Assembly: GCA_963836785.1 (NCBI GenBank)
Contig: CAWIKW010000005.1
Coordinates: 665,817 to 729,816, forward strand
DNA: 64,000 nucleotides
Source of the DNA: DASQPR01 sp963836785
GTDB taxonomy: Bacteria; Actinomycetota; Actinomycetes; Mycobacteriales; Micromonosporaceae
Reading direction: 5' to 3'
Positions 25,231-32,896 of this stretch are shown here, in pieces (position 1 is the stretch's first letter; each line of letters opens with the position of its first letter). The position numbers were made by a program, and so were the translations under genes. A model generated the notes under the pieces. It did no database searches. It was not told the DNA's origin and worked only from the letters and a program-made list of their open reading frames with translations.

Positions 25231-26169
25231 CTACGGGTCGAACTCGACGAGGCTGATCGGATCACGCTGGACGTGAGGCATGGTGTTGATCACCGGCTGG
25301 AGATGCGGATCGTCGTCGTGGCCGTCGAAGGTGACCAAAGTCGTTCCCACGTGGTCAAGCTCGGTCAGGCTCCGTGCGACGCATGCTGCGACGAGCCGGA
25401 TTCCGTCCGGTTGGTGACGCGTGATGGTCTCGGCGACGCAATCCGTACGACCGTCTTCGATCCATATCAGGCTTACCGCGGCGACGCGATCGTGGACGAC
25501 GGCGACGCTGCTGAGGGTTGCGTCAGCGTTCTCGACGTAGGCCGACCAGAGTTCGTGGATCGGCTCGCGGTCGCCCATCGGTGACCAGCGCTCGTGCACC
25601 CAACGGTAATGCTCGACCATGGCGTCGACCGTTTGGTGCTGGTCCGCGTCGCGCAGTGCGATGATGCGGGCGCTGGCGGGTAGCGCCTGCCGGTTGGTCC
25701 ACGTCCGCATCGCATCGTCGGACGGATCAATGCTGGGCACCGGACAATGCTGATAGGTACGCATACCCAACGCGGCGGCGTACCGCATCGCCGGCTCGTT
25801 GGCGTCGCGGAGCTTGCCGGCCATCGGGCGCCGCGCCGGACGCTTATCGGCGAGCGCGGTGAGCAGCCGTCGCCCGATGCCCTCACGGCGTCGGTGCGGC
25901 GCCACCTCCACGAGGGTGGGGTAACGGCCGGGGTGGTACCGGCTCTCAAAGAGGGTCGCCGCGCCGACGACGCCGGTGCTGTCCTCGGCGACGAGAGTGA
26001 TCGCGAACCGGTCCGGTCGCGTCGCGGTGTCATGCCAGCCCGTGCGTTGTATCAGCCAGAACGGGTCCGGGGCCGGATCCAGTAACGACTCCATCGCGGG
26101 CAGGTCGGACGACTGCCAACCTCTGGTCACCACCCGGTCCGGTGCACTCACGATTGGGGTCCGGGTCAC
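25231..26169 (-). CDS. GNAT family N-acetyltransferase (tandem domains)
   Basis: A 312-residue protein with a first GNAT domain (VVTRGWQSSDLPAMESLL; acetyl-CoA loop APHRRREGIGRRLL; NEPAMRYAAALGM) and a second, degenerate GNAT-like half (AAVSLIWIEDGRTDCVAETI). The GTG at 26169 overlaps the VOC gene stop as GTGA, which decides the start. Twin-GNAT proteins of this length are common in actinobacteria; substrates are mostly unknown. Confidence 0.87.
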   Translation of the reverse strand: MTRTPIVSAPDRVVTRGWQSSDLPAMESLLDPAPDPFWLIQRTGWHDTATRPDRFAITLVAEDSTGVVGAATLFESRYHPGRYPTLVEVAPHRRREGIGRRLLTALADKRPARRPMAGKLRDANEPAMRYAAALGMRTYQHCPVPSIDPSDDAMRTWTNRQALPASARIIALRDADQHQTVDAMVEHYRWVHERWSPMGDREPIHELWSAYVENADATLSSVAVVHDRVAAVSLIWIEDGRTDCVAETITRHQPDGIRLVAACVARSLTELDHVGTTLVTFDGHDDDPHLQPVINTMPHVQRDPISLVEFDP

Positions 26170-26543
26170 GTTTCGTTGGACAGATCCGCGGCCGGCTGCC
26201 ACAGCTCGAACCGGTTGCCGTCCGGATCGGTGGCCCAGCCGAACCGGCCGTACGATGCCTCGCTGATCTCGTCCGACACGGTGGAGCCGGCCGCTCGGAG
26301 CTGAGCCAGCATCGCGTCGAGATCCGCGACCCGGAAGTTGATCATCGCTTGTTGGTCGGGCCGTCCGAAGTAGTCGGTGTCAGCCGGGAACGGGGCCAGC
26401 ACGGTCGGGCCGCCCTGCTGCATCCACCAGTCGTCGGTGGCCGGAAAGACGTTGATGCCGAGATTGGATTCATACCATCGGGCCAGGGCGGCGGGGTCCG
26501 TCGAGCGGAAGAACACGCCGCCGATGCCGAGCACTCGCTCCAT
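26166..26543 (-). CDS. VOC family (glyoxalase/bleomycin-resistance fold) protein
   Basis: A 125-residue single-domain VOC protein. ERVLGIGGVFFRSTDPAALARWYESNLG is the first beta-alpha-beta module and the C-terminus WATDPDGNRFELWQPA carries the usual metal-ligand Glu. Could be a lyase, dioxygenase-like enzyme or drug-binding protein. Coupled to the downstream acetyltransferase by a 4-nt overlap, suggesting a two-gene resistance or detoxification unit. Confidence 0.9.
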   Translation of the reverse strand: MERVLGIGGVFFRSTDPAALARWYESNLGINVFPATDDWWMQQGGPTVLAPFPADTDYFGRPDQQAMINFRVADLDAMLAQLRAAGSTVSDEISEASYGRFGWATDPDGNRFELWQPAADLSNET

Positions 26544-26599
26544 GGGGGCAGCGTACGCAGGTGTGGTCGCGGGTGCTGTCGGGTGACCGTACCGCCGGA

Positions 26600-28159
26600 T
26601 CAGGGACCCACCGGCCCGCTGGCCGCAGCCGTCTTCGCGAGCTCTTCCGGCGCGGGTGCCCGCGCCGACGAAGCACGCCGAACGACGTCGGCGATCGCAC
26701 CGGCCAGCGCGATCACGACGAAACCGATGGAGACGGTGACGGCCTCGCGATAGGCGGTGTCCCAAGCACCATGGCCGCGCGCGACCGCATCGAAGAACAC
26801 GGCGCCGACGACGGCGACGCCGAAGGCGGATCCGACGCGCTGCCCGGTCTGTACGACGCCGCCCGCACTACCGGCGCCCTGCACCGGCACCTCGTTGAGG
26901 GTCAACGTTTGGTTCGGTGAGATGACGTTGCCGCTGCCGATGCCGGCGACGAACAGCGGCAGCGCGGTCGCGAGTCCGGCACCGTGTCCGGGCACGAGCT
27001 CGACGGCGAGAATCGAGCCGGCGAGACCGATGCCGACCAGGACGAGACCGGCCGCGACGAGCGGGCGGCCGAAGCGCGACACGATCCGACCGCCGATCGC
27101 GGCCGCGCCGGCCGATCCGATGGCGAACGGAGTCACCGCGAGGCCGGCCTCCAGCGGGCTGTAGTGCAGACCGTTCTGCAGGAAGAGCGTGAAGATGAAG
27201 AACACGGGCGTGAACGCGGCGAAGTAGGCAAGCCCGATCGATGCCCCGAACGCGTACGACTTCCGTTTGAACAGCGACAGATCGATCAGCGCGGCATGGT
27301 GGCGGCCGAAGTGGCGTTCCCATGCCACGAAACCGACCAGGACCACGACGCCGGCCGGCACGAGCAGCCACATGAGCGCGTCGAGATGTTCCTGACTCTC
27401 GATCAGCGGGAGGAGGATGGCCGCCACGCCGACGCCGAGCAGCAGCGCACCGACCAGGTCGAGTTCATCGCGGCTTCGTTTGCCGAGGCTGCCGGGGATC
27501 AGCCGGAACGCGAGCATGATCGCGAGTGCGCCGATCGGGATGTTGACGTAGAAGACCCAGCGCCAGCCCTCCTGGGCGCCGGCCGCGGCGATGATGAGGC
27601 CGCCCAGCAGCGGCCCGACGGCGGTCGAGACGCCGATCGTTGCGCCGAGCAGGCCGAACGCCCGGCCGCGTTCGGCACCGCGGAACAGTTGTTGGATGAG
27701 TCCGCTCACCTGCGGCGTGACGAATCCGCCGGCCAGGCCCTGCACCAACCGGGCGACGACCAGCACCATGCCATTCGGTGCGATGCCGCAGACCGCGCTC
27801 GCGATGGTAAAGCCGGCCACGCCGATGACGAACATGCGGCGGCGTCCTCGCGCGTCGCCGAGCCGACCGGCCGGCACGAGTGCCAGGCCAAACGTCAGCG
27901 CGTAGCCGGAGAGCACCCAGGACAGTTCGCTCTGCGCGGCGTCCAGGCCGGTGCGGATGGACGGCAGCGCGACGTTGACGATGCTGACGTCCAGCAGCGT
28001 CATGAAGCCGGCCACGAGGCAAACCGTCAGCGCCTTCCAGCGCTTGGGATCCGGTTCGTATCCGTCGGCGATGCCGGTGGCGTCCAGGTTCCGCGACGCT
28101 CGCCGATGGTCGGCCCGCTGTTCCGCGGTCGTGCGGCCGTCCGGCGTCCCGTCCGTCAT
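26600..28159 (-). CDS. MFS drug exporter, DHA2 (EmrB/QacA) family
   Basis: A 519-residue 14-helix antiporter. LDVSIVNVALPSI in TM1 and the motif A loop GRLGDARGRRRMF are diagnostic of DHA2, with motif C-like GVSTAVGPLLGGLI in TM5. A hydrophilic N-terminus of about 45 residues precedes TM1. Expected to export drugs or metabolites using the proton gradient. The ATG at 28159 has GGGGGCAG upstream; a 72-codon ORF ending ATGA on this start was considered and rejected. No regulator gene adjoins it. Confidence 0.93.
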   Translation of the reverse strand: MTDGTPDGRTTAEQRADHRRASRNLDATGIADGYEPDPKRWKALTVCLVAGFMTLLDVSIVNVALPSIRTGLDAAQSELSWVLSGYALTFGLALVPAGRLGDARGRRRMFVIGVAGFTIASAVCGIAPNGMVLVVARLVQGLAGGFVTPQVSGLIQQLFRGAERGRAFGLLGATIGVSTAVGPLLGGLIIAAAGAQEGWRWVFYVNIPIGALAIMLAFRLIPGSLGKRSRDELDLVGALLLGVGVAAILLPLIESQEHLDALMWLLVPAGVVVLVGFVAWERHFGRHHAALIDLSLFKRKSYAFGASIGLAYFAAFTPVFFIFTLFLQNGLHYSPLEAGLAVTPFAIGSAGAAAIGGRIVSRFGRPLVAAGLVLVGIGLAGSILAVELVPGHGAGLATALPLFVAGIGSGNVISPNQTLTLNEVPVQGAGSAGGVVQTGQRVGSAFGVAVVGAVFFDAVARGHGAWDTAYREAVTVSIGFVVIALAGAIADVVRRASSARAPAPEELAKTAAASGPVGP

Positions 28160-28377
28160 GCTGCCCCCAGATGGATCGCTACCGCTCGCCACGTCACCGA
28201 CGGTGCCCGCTCGGCCGCGGCCGTGTCATGTTCACTCAGTGCACTCACAGGCTGGTCATTGCCGGTGCATCGCACGGTCGCGGCGTTGCTGCAGGCCACC
28301 TCCATATCTGGCTTATCCCTCGCGCCGGCGCTCCAACCAGTGGGCTGCGCCGACGTAAGGTGCGTCACGTTCATTTG

Positions 28378-28394
28378 ATACCCCTTGGGGGTAT
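28378..28394 (+). promoter_or_regulatory. CsoR-type operator over the permease promoter
   Basis: ATACCCC-TTG-GGGGTAT is a perfect 7-3-7 palindrome matching the GC-tract operators of CsoR-family metal repressors (TACCCCCTGGGGGTA-type in streptomycetes). It overlaps TATGGT (28392-28397), which is the -10 box 6 nt before the permease GTG, so a bound repressor would block transcription and the mRNA is probably leaderless. No csoR gene is in the window. Confidence 0.8.
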
Positions 28395-28403
28395 GGTGGC
28401 GGC

Positions 28404-29669
28404 GTGGTGAACGGCATCCTGCATGCGCTCCGGATCGCCGGGTCGATGACCTGGGAGATTCTCTGGGCCCTCATCCTCGGCTTCGCGCTGTCGGCCGTCG
28501 TCCAGGCCGTCGTACGGCGATCGACGATCGTACGGCTGCTCGGCGACGACCGTCCTCGTACGCTGTCGATCGCGGCCGGACTGGGCGCCGCGTCGTCGTC
28601 GTGCTCGTACGCGGCCGTCGCCCTGGCCCGATCGCTCTATCGCAAGGGCGCCTCGTTCGTCGCCGCGATGGCGTTCGAGATCGCTTCGACGAATCTCGTC
28701 ATCGAGCTCGGCATCATCCTGGCCTTGCTGATGGGTTGGCAGTTCACCGCGGCCGAGTTCATCGGCGGTCCGATCATGATCGTCGTTCTCGCGCTGCTGT
28801 TCCGGCTGACGTTGCGGGCGCGGCTGCTTCGGGAAGCGGCGCAGCAGGCGGACCGGGGTCTCGCCGGTTCGATGGAGGGGCACGCGGCGATGGACATGTC
28901 CATCCAGCGATCCGGCTCGTTCCGTCGCCGGCTGCTGTCCCGCGACGCGTACACCTCCGTGTCGCACGTGTTCGTCATGGAGTGGGCGGCGATCGTGCGC
29001 GACCTCGTCATCGGCCTGCTCATCGCCGGTGCGATCGCGGCCTGGGTGCCGGAGTCCTTCTGGCGTACGTTCTTCCTGACCGACCACCCGGTGCTGTCGA
29101 AGATCTGGGGACCGATCGTCGGGCCGGTCGTCGCGATCCTGAGCTTCGTCTGCTCGATCGGCAACGTGCCGCTGGCCGCCGTGCTCTGGAACGGTGGGAT
29201 CAGTTTCGGCGGCGTGGTTGCGTTCATCTTCGCTGATCTGATCATCCTGCCGATCATCAACATCTACCGGAAGTACTACGGCTGGCGCATGGCGCTCTAC
29301 ATCACGGCCACGTTCTACGCCGCGATGGTGGTTGCCGGCTACGCGGTCGAGCTGCTGTTCGGGGCGGCGGGTCTGATCCCGTCCGAACGCAACGCGACCG
29401 TCTCCGACAGCGGTGTTTCGTGGAACTACACGACGTGGCTGAACATCGCGTTCCTCGTGCTCGCGGTGGCCTTGGTGATCCGGTTCGTGCGCACCGGTGG
29501 CATCGCGATGTTGCGGATGATGGGCGGCGCGCCAGATGACCATGCCGGCCACGATCATGCGGGCCACGATCATGCCGGCCACGATCATGCGGCCCACGAC
29601 CGTGCCGCGCCCGATCTTGCCGGTCACGATCATGCCGGTCATGATCACGCGGCGCCCGACCGACCGTAG
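28404..29669 (+). CDS. Permease of the ArsP/DUF318 type with His-rich C-terminus
   Basis: A 421-residue inner-membrane protein with about 8 helices in two halves. Each half has the family signature: AAGLGAASSSCSYAAVALAR, and LSFVCSIGNVPLAAVLWNGG. Related permeases export organoarsenicals or other metals and metalloids. The C-terminus (about residues 378-421) repeats HDHAGH and is a strong candidate metal-binding tail. Together with the CsoR box this points to export of copper or another soft metal; the ion is inferred, not shown. GTG start. Confidence 0.85.
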   Translation: MVNGILHALRIAGSMTWEILWALILGFALSAVVQAVVRRSTIVRLLGDDRPRTLSIAAGLGAASSSCSYAAVALARSLYRKGASFVAAMAFEIASTNLVIELGIILALLMGWQFTAAEFIGGPIMIVVLALLFRLTLRARLLREAAQQADRGLAGSMEGHAAMDMSIQRSGSFRRRLLSRDAYTSVSHVFVMEWAAIVRDLVIGLLIAGAIAAWVPESFWRTFFLTDHPVLSKIWGPIVGPVVAILSFVCSIGNVPLAAVLWNGGISFGGVVAFIFADLIILPIINIYRKYYGWRMALYITATFYAAMVVAGYAVELLFGAAGLIPSERNATVSDSGVSWNYTTWLNIAFLVLAVALVIRFVRTGGIAMLRMMGGAPDDHAGHDHAGHDHAGHDHAAHDRAAPDLAGHDHAGHDHAAPDRP

Positions 29670-29796
29670 CGTCGCGAGGCCGGCCAACTGACGTACCACT
29701 TGGCGATCGTTTGAAGCGCGGACCGCGAGGGAAGTCTCACCGGAACATTCGCGGTGCTTGCGCGCCGCCTTGCCGTCGCGCATGGAGGTCAACCCG

Positions 29797-31443
29797 GTGA
29801 GCGAGCAATGGTACGACCAGGCCGTCGTCTACTGCGTCGATGTGGAACTGTTCGCGGACTCGGACGACGACGGCATCGGCGACTTCCGTGGGCTGATCGG
29901 GCGACTCGACTACCTGAGCCGGCTCGGCGTGACGTGTCTGTGGCTCAACCCGATCCACCCGACGCCGAATCGCGACGACGGCTATGACGTGGCCGACTAC
30001 TACACCGTCGACCCACGGCTCGGCACGCTCGGAGATTTCGCCGAGTTGTTGCACCAGGCCGAAAACCGTGGCATCCGGGTCATCATCGATCTCGTCGTGA
30101 ACCATTCGTCGGATCAGCATCCGTGGTTCCAAGAGTCGGCCACGAGCGACGACTCGCCTTACCGGGACTGGTATGTCTGGTCAAGCAACGAGCCGGACGA
30201 TCGCCGGCAGGGCATCGTTTTTCCGGGCGAGCAGACGGAGACCTGGAGCTACCACCGCCGCGCGAAGTCCTGGTATTACCACCGGTTCTACAAATTCCAG
30301 CCGGACTTCAACATCGCCCACCCCGCGGTGCGCCAGGAGATCAAGAAGATCATGGGTTTCTGGCTCCAGCTCGGGGTGGCCGGATTCCGGATCGACGCCG
30401 CGCCGTTCATCATCGAGGTCACCGAGCCGAACAAGCCCGATCCGTACATGGACTTCGAGTTCCTGACCGAGATGCGGGAGTACGTCTCATGGCGGCGCGG
30501 CGACGCGCTGTTGCTGGCGGAGGCGAACGTGCCGCCCGAGAAGTTGCCGGCATACTTCGGCGACAACGGCGGCTCGGCCAACCGCATCCACATGCTGCTC
30601 GACTTCATCCTGAACGACGCGATGGTCCTGGCCCTGGCCCGCGGGTCGGCCGAACCGATCGTGCTCGCGCTGAGCCAGACGCCGTCGCTGCCACCGATGG
30701 CGCAGTGGGCCACCTTCCTGCGCAACCACGACGAGATCGACCTGTCGCGCCTCACCGCCGAGCAGCGCGAGGAGGTCTTCGCGGCATTCGGTCCGGACGA
30801 GGACATGCGGCTCTACGACCGGGGCATCCGGCGCCGGCTCGCACCGATGCTAGGCGGTGACCGGCGGCGCATCGAGCTGGCGTACTCGTTGCAGTTCACG
30901 CTGCGCGGCACGCCGGTGCTGCGTTACGGCGAGGAGATCGGCATGGGTGATGACCTGTCGCTTCCGGGTCGCAATGCGATCCGTACGCCGATGCAGTGGT
31001 CGTCGAACCCCGGAGCCGGCTTCTCCGCGGCCGCCGAGACGGTCCGGCCGGTGATCGATCGCGGTGCGTACGGCTACCAGAAGGTCAACGTGACCGAACA
31101 GCGGCACGATGCCGGTTCCATGCTCGGCTGGTTCGAGCGGATGATCCGTACGCTGCGGGAGAGCCCCGAGGTCGGCACCGGCACGTGTACGGCGATCGAC
31201 AAGGGTTTCCCGCCCGGTGTGCTGGTCCACCGGGCCGACGACCGGACCGGCACGATGGTCTTCCTGCACAATCTGGCGGACACGCCGGCCCAGGTCGACC
31301 TGAGCGAGCTGGATGCCGACGCGGATTACCCCGACCAGGTCTTCGGCGATCAGACGTACGCGCGGCCGCTCGACCTGGCCGCGCTGGACCTGGCCGGGTA
31401 CGGGTACCGCTGGATCCGACTGTGCCGGAACCGGGTCGGCTGA
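29797..31443 (+). CDS. GH13 alpha-amylase family protein (trehalose synthase-like)
   Basis: A 548-residue enzyme with the TreS/oligo-glucosidase layout: QAVVYCVDVELFADSDDDGIGDF, VIIDLVVNHSSDQHPWFQES, VAGFRIDAAPFIIEVT (nucleophile Asp), LLLAEANVPPEK and FLRNHDEIDLSRL. It keeps GH13 catalytic residues but differs widely from the TreS at 14667-16430. The GTG at 29797 has GGAGG 8 nt upstream. It stands apart from the trehalose cluster. It could be a TreS paralogue or an alpha-glucosidase. Confidence 0.88.
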   Translation: MSEQWYDQAVVYCVDVELFADSDDDGIGDFRGLIGRLDYLSRLGVTCLWLNPIHPTPNRDDGYDVADYYTVDPRLGTLGDFAELLHQAENRGIRVIIDLVVNHSSDQHPWFQESATSDDSPYRDWYVWSSNEPDDRRQGIVFPGEQTETWSYHRRAKSWYYHRFYKFQPDFNIAHPAVRQEIKKIMGFWLQLGVAGFRIDAAPFIIEVTEPNKPDPYMDFEFLTEMREYVSWRRGDALLLAEANVPPEKLPAYFGDNGGSANRIHMLLDFILNDAMVLALARGSAEPIVLALSQTPSLPPMAQWATFLRNHDEIDLSRLTAEQREEVFAAFGPDEDMRLYDRGIRRRLAPMLGGDRRRIELAYSLQFTLRGTPVLRYGEEIGMGDDLSLPGRNAIRTPMQWSSNPGAGFSAAAETVRPVIDRGAYGYQKVNVTEQRHDAGSMLGWFERMIRTLRESPEVGTGTCTAIDKGFPPGVLVHRADDRTGTMVFLHNLADTPAQVDLSELDADADYPDQVFGDQTYARPLDLAALDLAGYGYRWIRLCRNRVG

Positions 31444-31673
31444 TTCCTCTGCCAGAGCCGGCCGCGTCGACGGCGGGCGCCAGTGCCCGCTGATTCAGCT
31501 GAGCCGCTGGTCAGTCGCCCGATGCCGACTCTGACCGAATGTTCACGTTAGCGGCGGACCGACCTGGGTATAGCAGGCGTGCCGGTTGTGTGTGGACCGG
31601 CGCATAGCCTGCCGGACAACCGCGGCGGGAGCGACGGAATCGGCCAACAGCGTGTCGTTTGGGGGGTCAGGAA

Positions 31674-31925
31674 GTGGAATGGTGGGAGTTCGCGGCCTGC
31701 GCGAAGGGTGACGCCGAAACGTTCTTCCCGCGCGGCCGTGGTGTCGACCTTCGTCGGCAGGTGCAGGCGGCGAAGGCCGTCTGCGCGAATTGCCCGGTCC
31801 GCAAGAAATGTCTGTCGTGGGCGCTGACCATGAACGTCAGCGGCGTATGGGGCGGTTGCAGCGAATACGAGCGGCGCCGGATGCGTGCGACGGCGAATGC
31901 CGCCGCCCTGAGCGTCCCGGCCTGA
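31674..31925 (+). CDS. WhiB family [4Fe-4S] transcriptional regulator
   Basis: An 83-residue WhiB-like protein. The four cluster cysteines are in AACAKG, VCANCPVRKKC and the characteristic turn reads GVWGGCSEYERR, where the Leu usual after GVWGG is replaced by a fifth Cys. A basic C-terminal region (RRRMRATANAAA) would contact DNA. These proteins sense redox or NO and bind the primary sigma factor. The GTG at 31674 is chosen with GGGGGG 7 nt upstream. Confidence 0.93.
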   Translation: MEWWEFAACAKGDAETFFPRGRGVDLRRQVQAAKAVCANCPVRKKCLSWALTMNVSGVWGGCSEYERRRMRATANAAALSVPA

Positions 31926-31981
31926 GCGTACCCGGGCCCGAGCCGCGGCCGGAGCGCCACCTTCGCGGAGCCGAATAACCT

Positions 31982-32875
31982 TTACGACGAGCCGAGATAG
32001 ACGTCGCCGGATTCGGCCAGGCGCCGCACGTAGTCGACGATGAAGATGAGGTCACGGTCGCCGAATCCGTGCGCGTCGGCGCCCGCGAAATGCGCCAGGG
32101 CCGCCGCCGCCGTGCTCATCGGAACGGCCGCGTCCTGACCGGTTGCGATGATCGCCCGAAGATCCTTGCGTACGCCGGCCACGTCGAATCCGACCGCGCC
32201 GCCGCCAAGCAACACAGCCGCCCGATCGCGCAGCAGCGGCGGTGCGGTATGCGAATCGAGGATGACGTCGAGCATGGTGCTCCGGTCGAGTCCTAGGCGT
32301 TCGCCGACCGCGAGACCCTCGGCCAGCGCGGCGAAGTAGGCGCCCATCGGGGCCATCAGCACGAGCTTGCACGCCGTCCCGGCACCGACCGGGCCGACGT
32401 GCACGATCCGGCGCGCGTACGCCTCGATCACCGGGGTGGCCGTGGCCACGTCGGAATCCGTACCGCCGCACATGACCATGAGCTGCCCGGCGCGGGCAGC
32501 GGCCGGCGGGCCCGCCAGCGGCGCGTCGACCAGCCCGGCGCCGGCGGTGCGAACGCGCTCGGCGAGCCGTGCGATCGTCGATGCGCGGACGGTGCTCGCG
32601 TCGACGAACAGCCGTCCGGTGGCGTCGGCGTTGAGCAGGTCCGCATAGACGCCGTCGACCGCGGCGTCGTCGGTCAGCACCGTCAGGATGATGTCGCTGG
32701 CGGAAACCAGCTCGCCAAGCGATCGGGCGTGCGTTGCTCCGGCGTCGACCAGCGGCGCAACCCGTTCCGCCGTGCGGTTGTAGACCGCGAGGGGAAATCC
32801 GGCGGCGAGGATGCGATCGCCGATGGCCGAACCCATCCGGCCGATGCCGGCGAGACCGATGCGAGGCTGCTGCAC
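31982..32875 (-). CDS. NAD(P)-dependent beta-hydroxyacid dehydrogenase
   Basis: A 297-residue member of the 3-hydroxyisobutyrate dehydrogenase family. The Rossmann glycine motif is GLAGIGRMGSAI, the substrate loop FVDASTVRAS, VDAPLAGPPAAARAGQL, and the catalytic Lys lies in GTACKLVLMAPMG (about residue 170). Reduces or oxidises a short beta-hydroxyacid or related imine. It converges on whiB across 56 bp. The exact substrate is not predictable. Confidence 0.92.
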   Translation of the reverse strand: MQQPRIGLAGIGRMGSAIGDRILAAGFPLAVYNRTAERVAPLVDAGATHARSLGELVSASDIILTVLTDDAAVDGVYADLLNADATGRLFVDASTVRASTIARLAERVRTAGAGLVDAPLAGPPAAARAGQLMVMCGGTDSDVATATPVIEAYARRIVHVGPVGAGTACKLVLMAPMGAYFAALAEGLAVGERLGLDRSTMLDVILDSHTAPPLLRDRAAVLLGGGAVGFDVAGVRKDLRAIIATGQDAAVPMSTAAAALAHFAGADAHGFGDRDLIFIVDYVRRLAESGDVYLGSS

Positions 32876-32896
32876 GCAGCCGACCCTACCGGTCCG

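Noticed and set aside
28156..28374. A 72-codon minus-strand ORF ending ATGA on the start of the MFS exporter, beginning just beside the CsoR box
   Set aside because: Coupling geometry is attractive, but third-codon GC is clearly lower than in real genes here and no family or RBS is seen. Kept only as a weak possibility.
29535..29665. Repeats GGCCACGATCATGC as an array or regulatory repeat
   Set aside because: They code in frame for the HDHAGH metal-binding tail of the permease.
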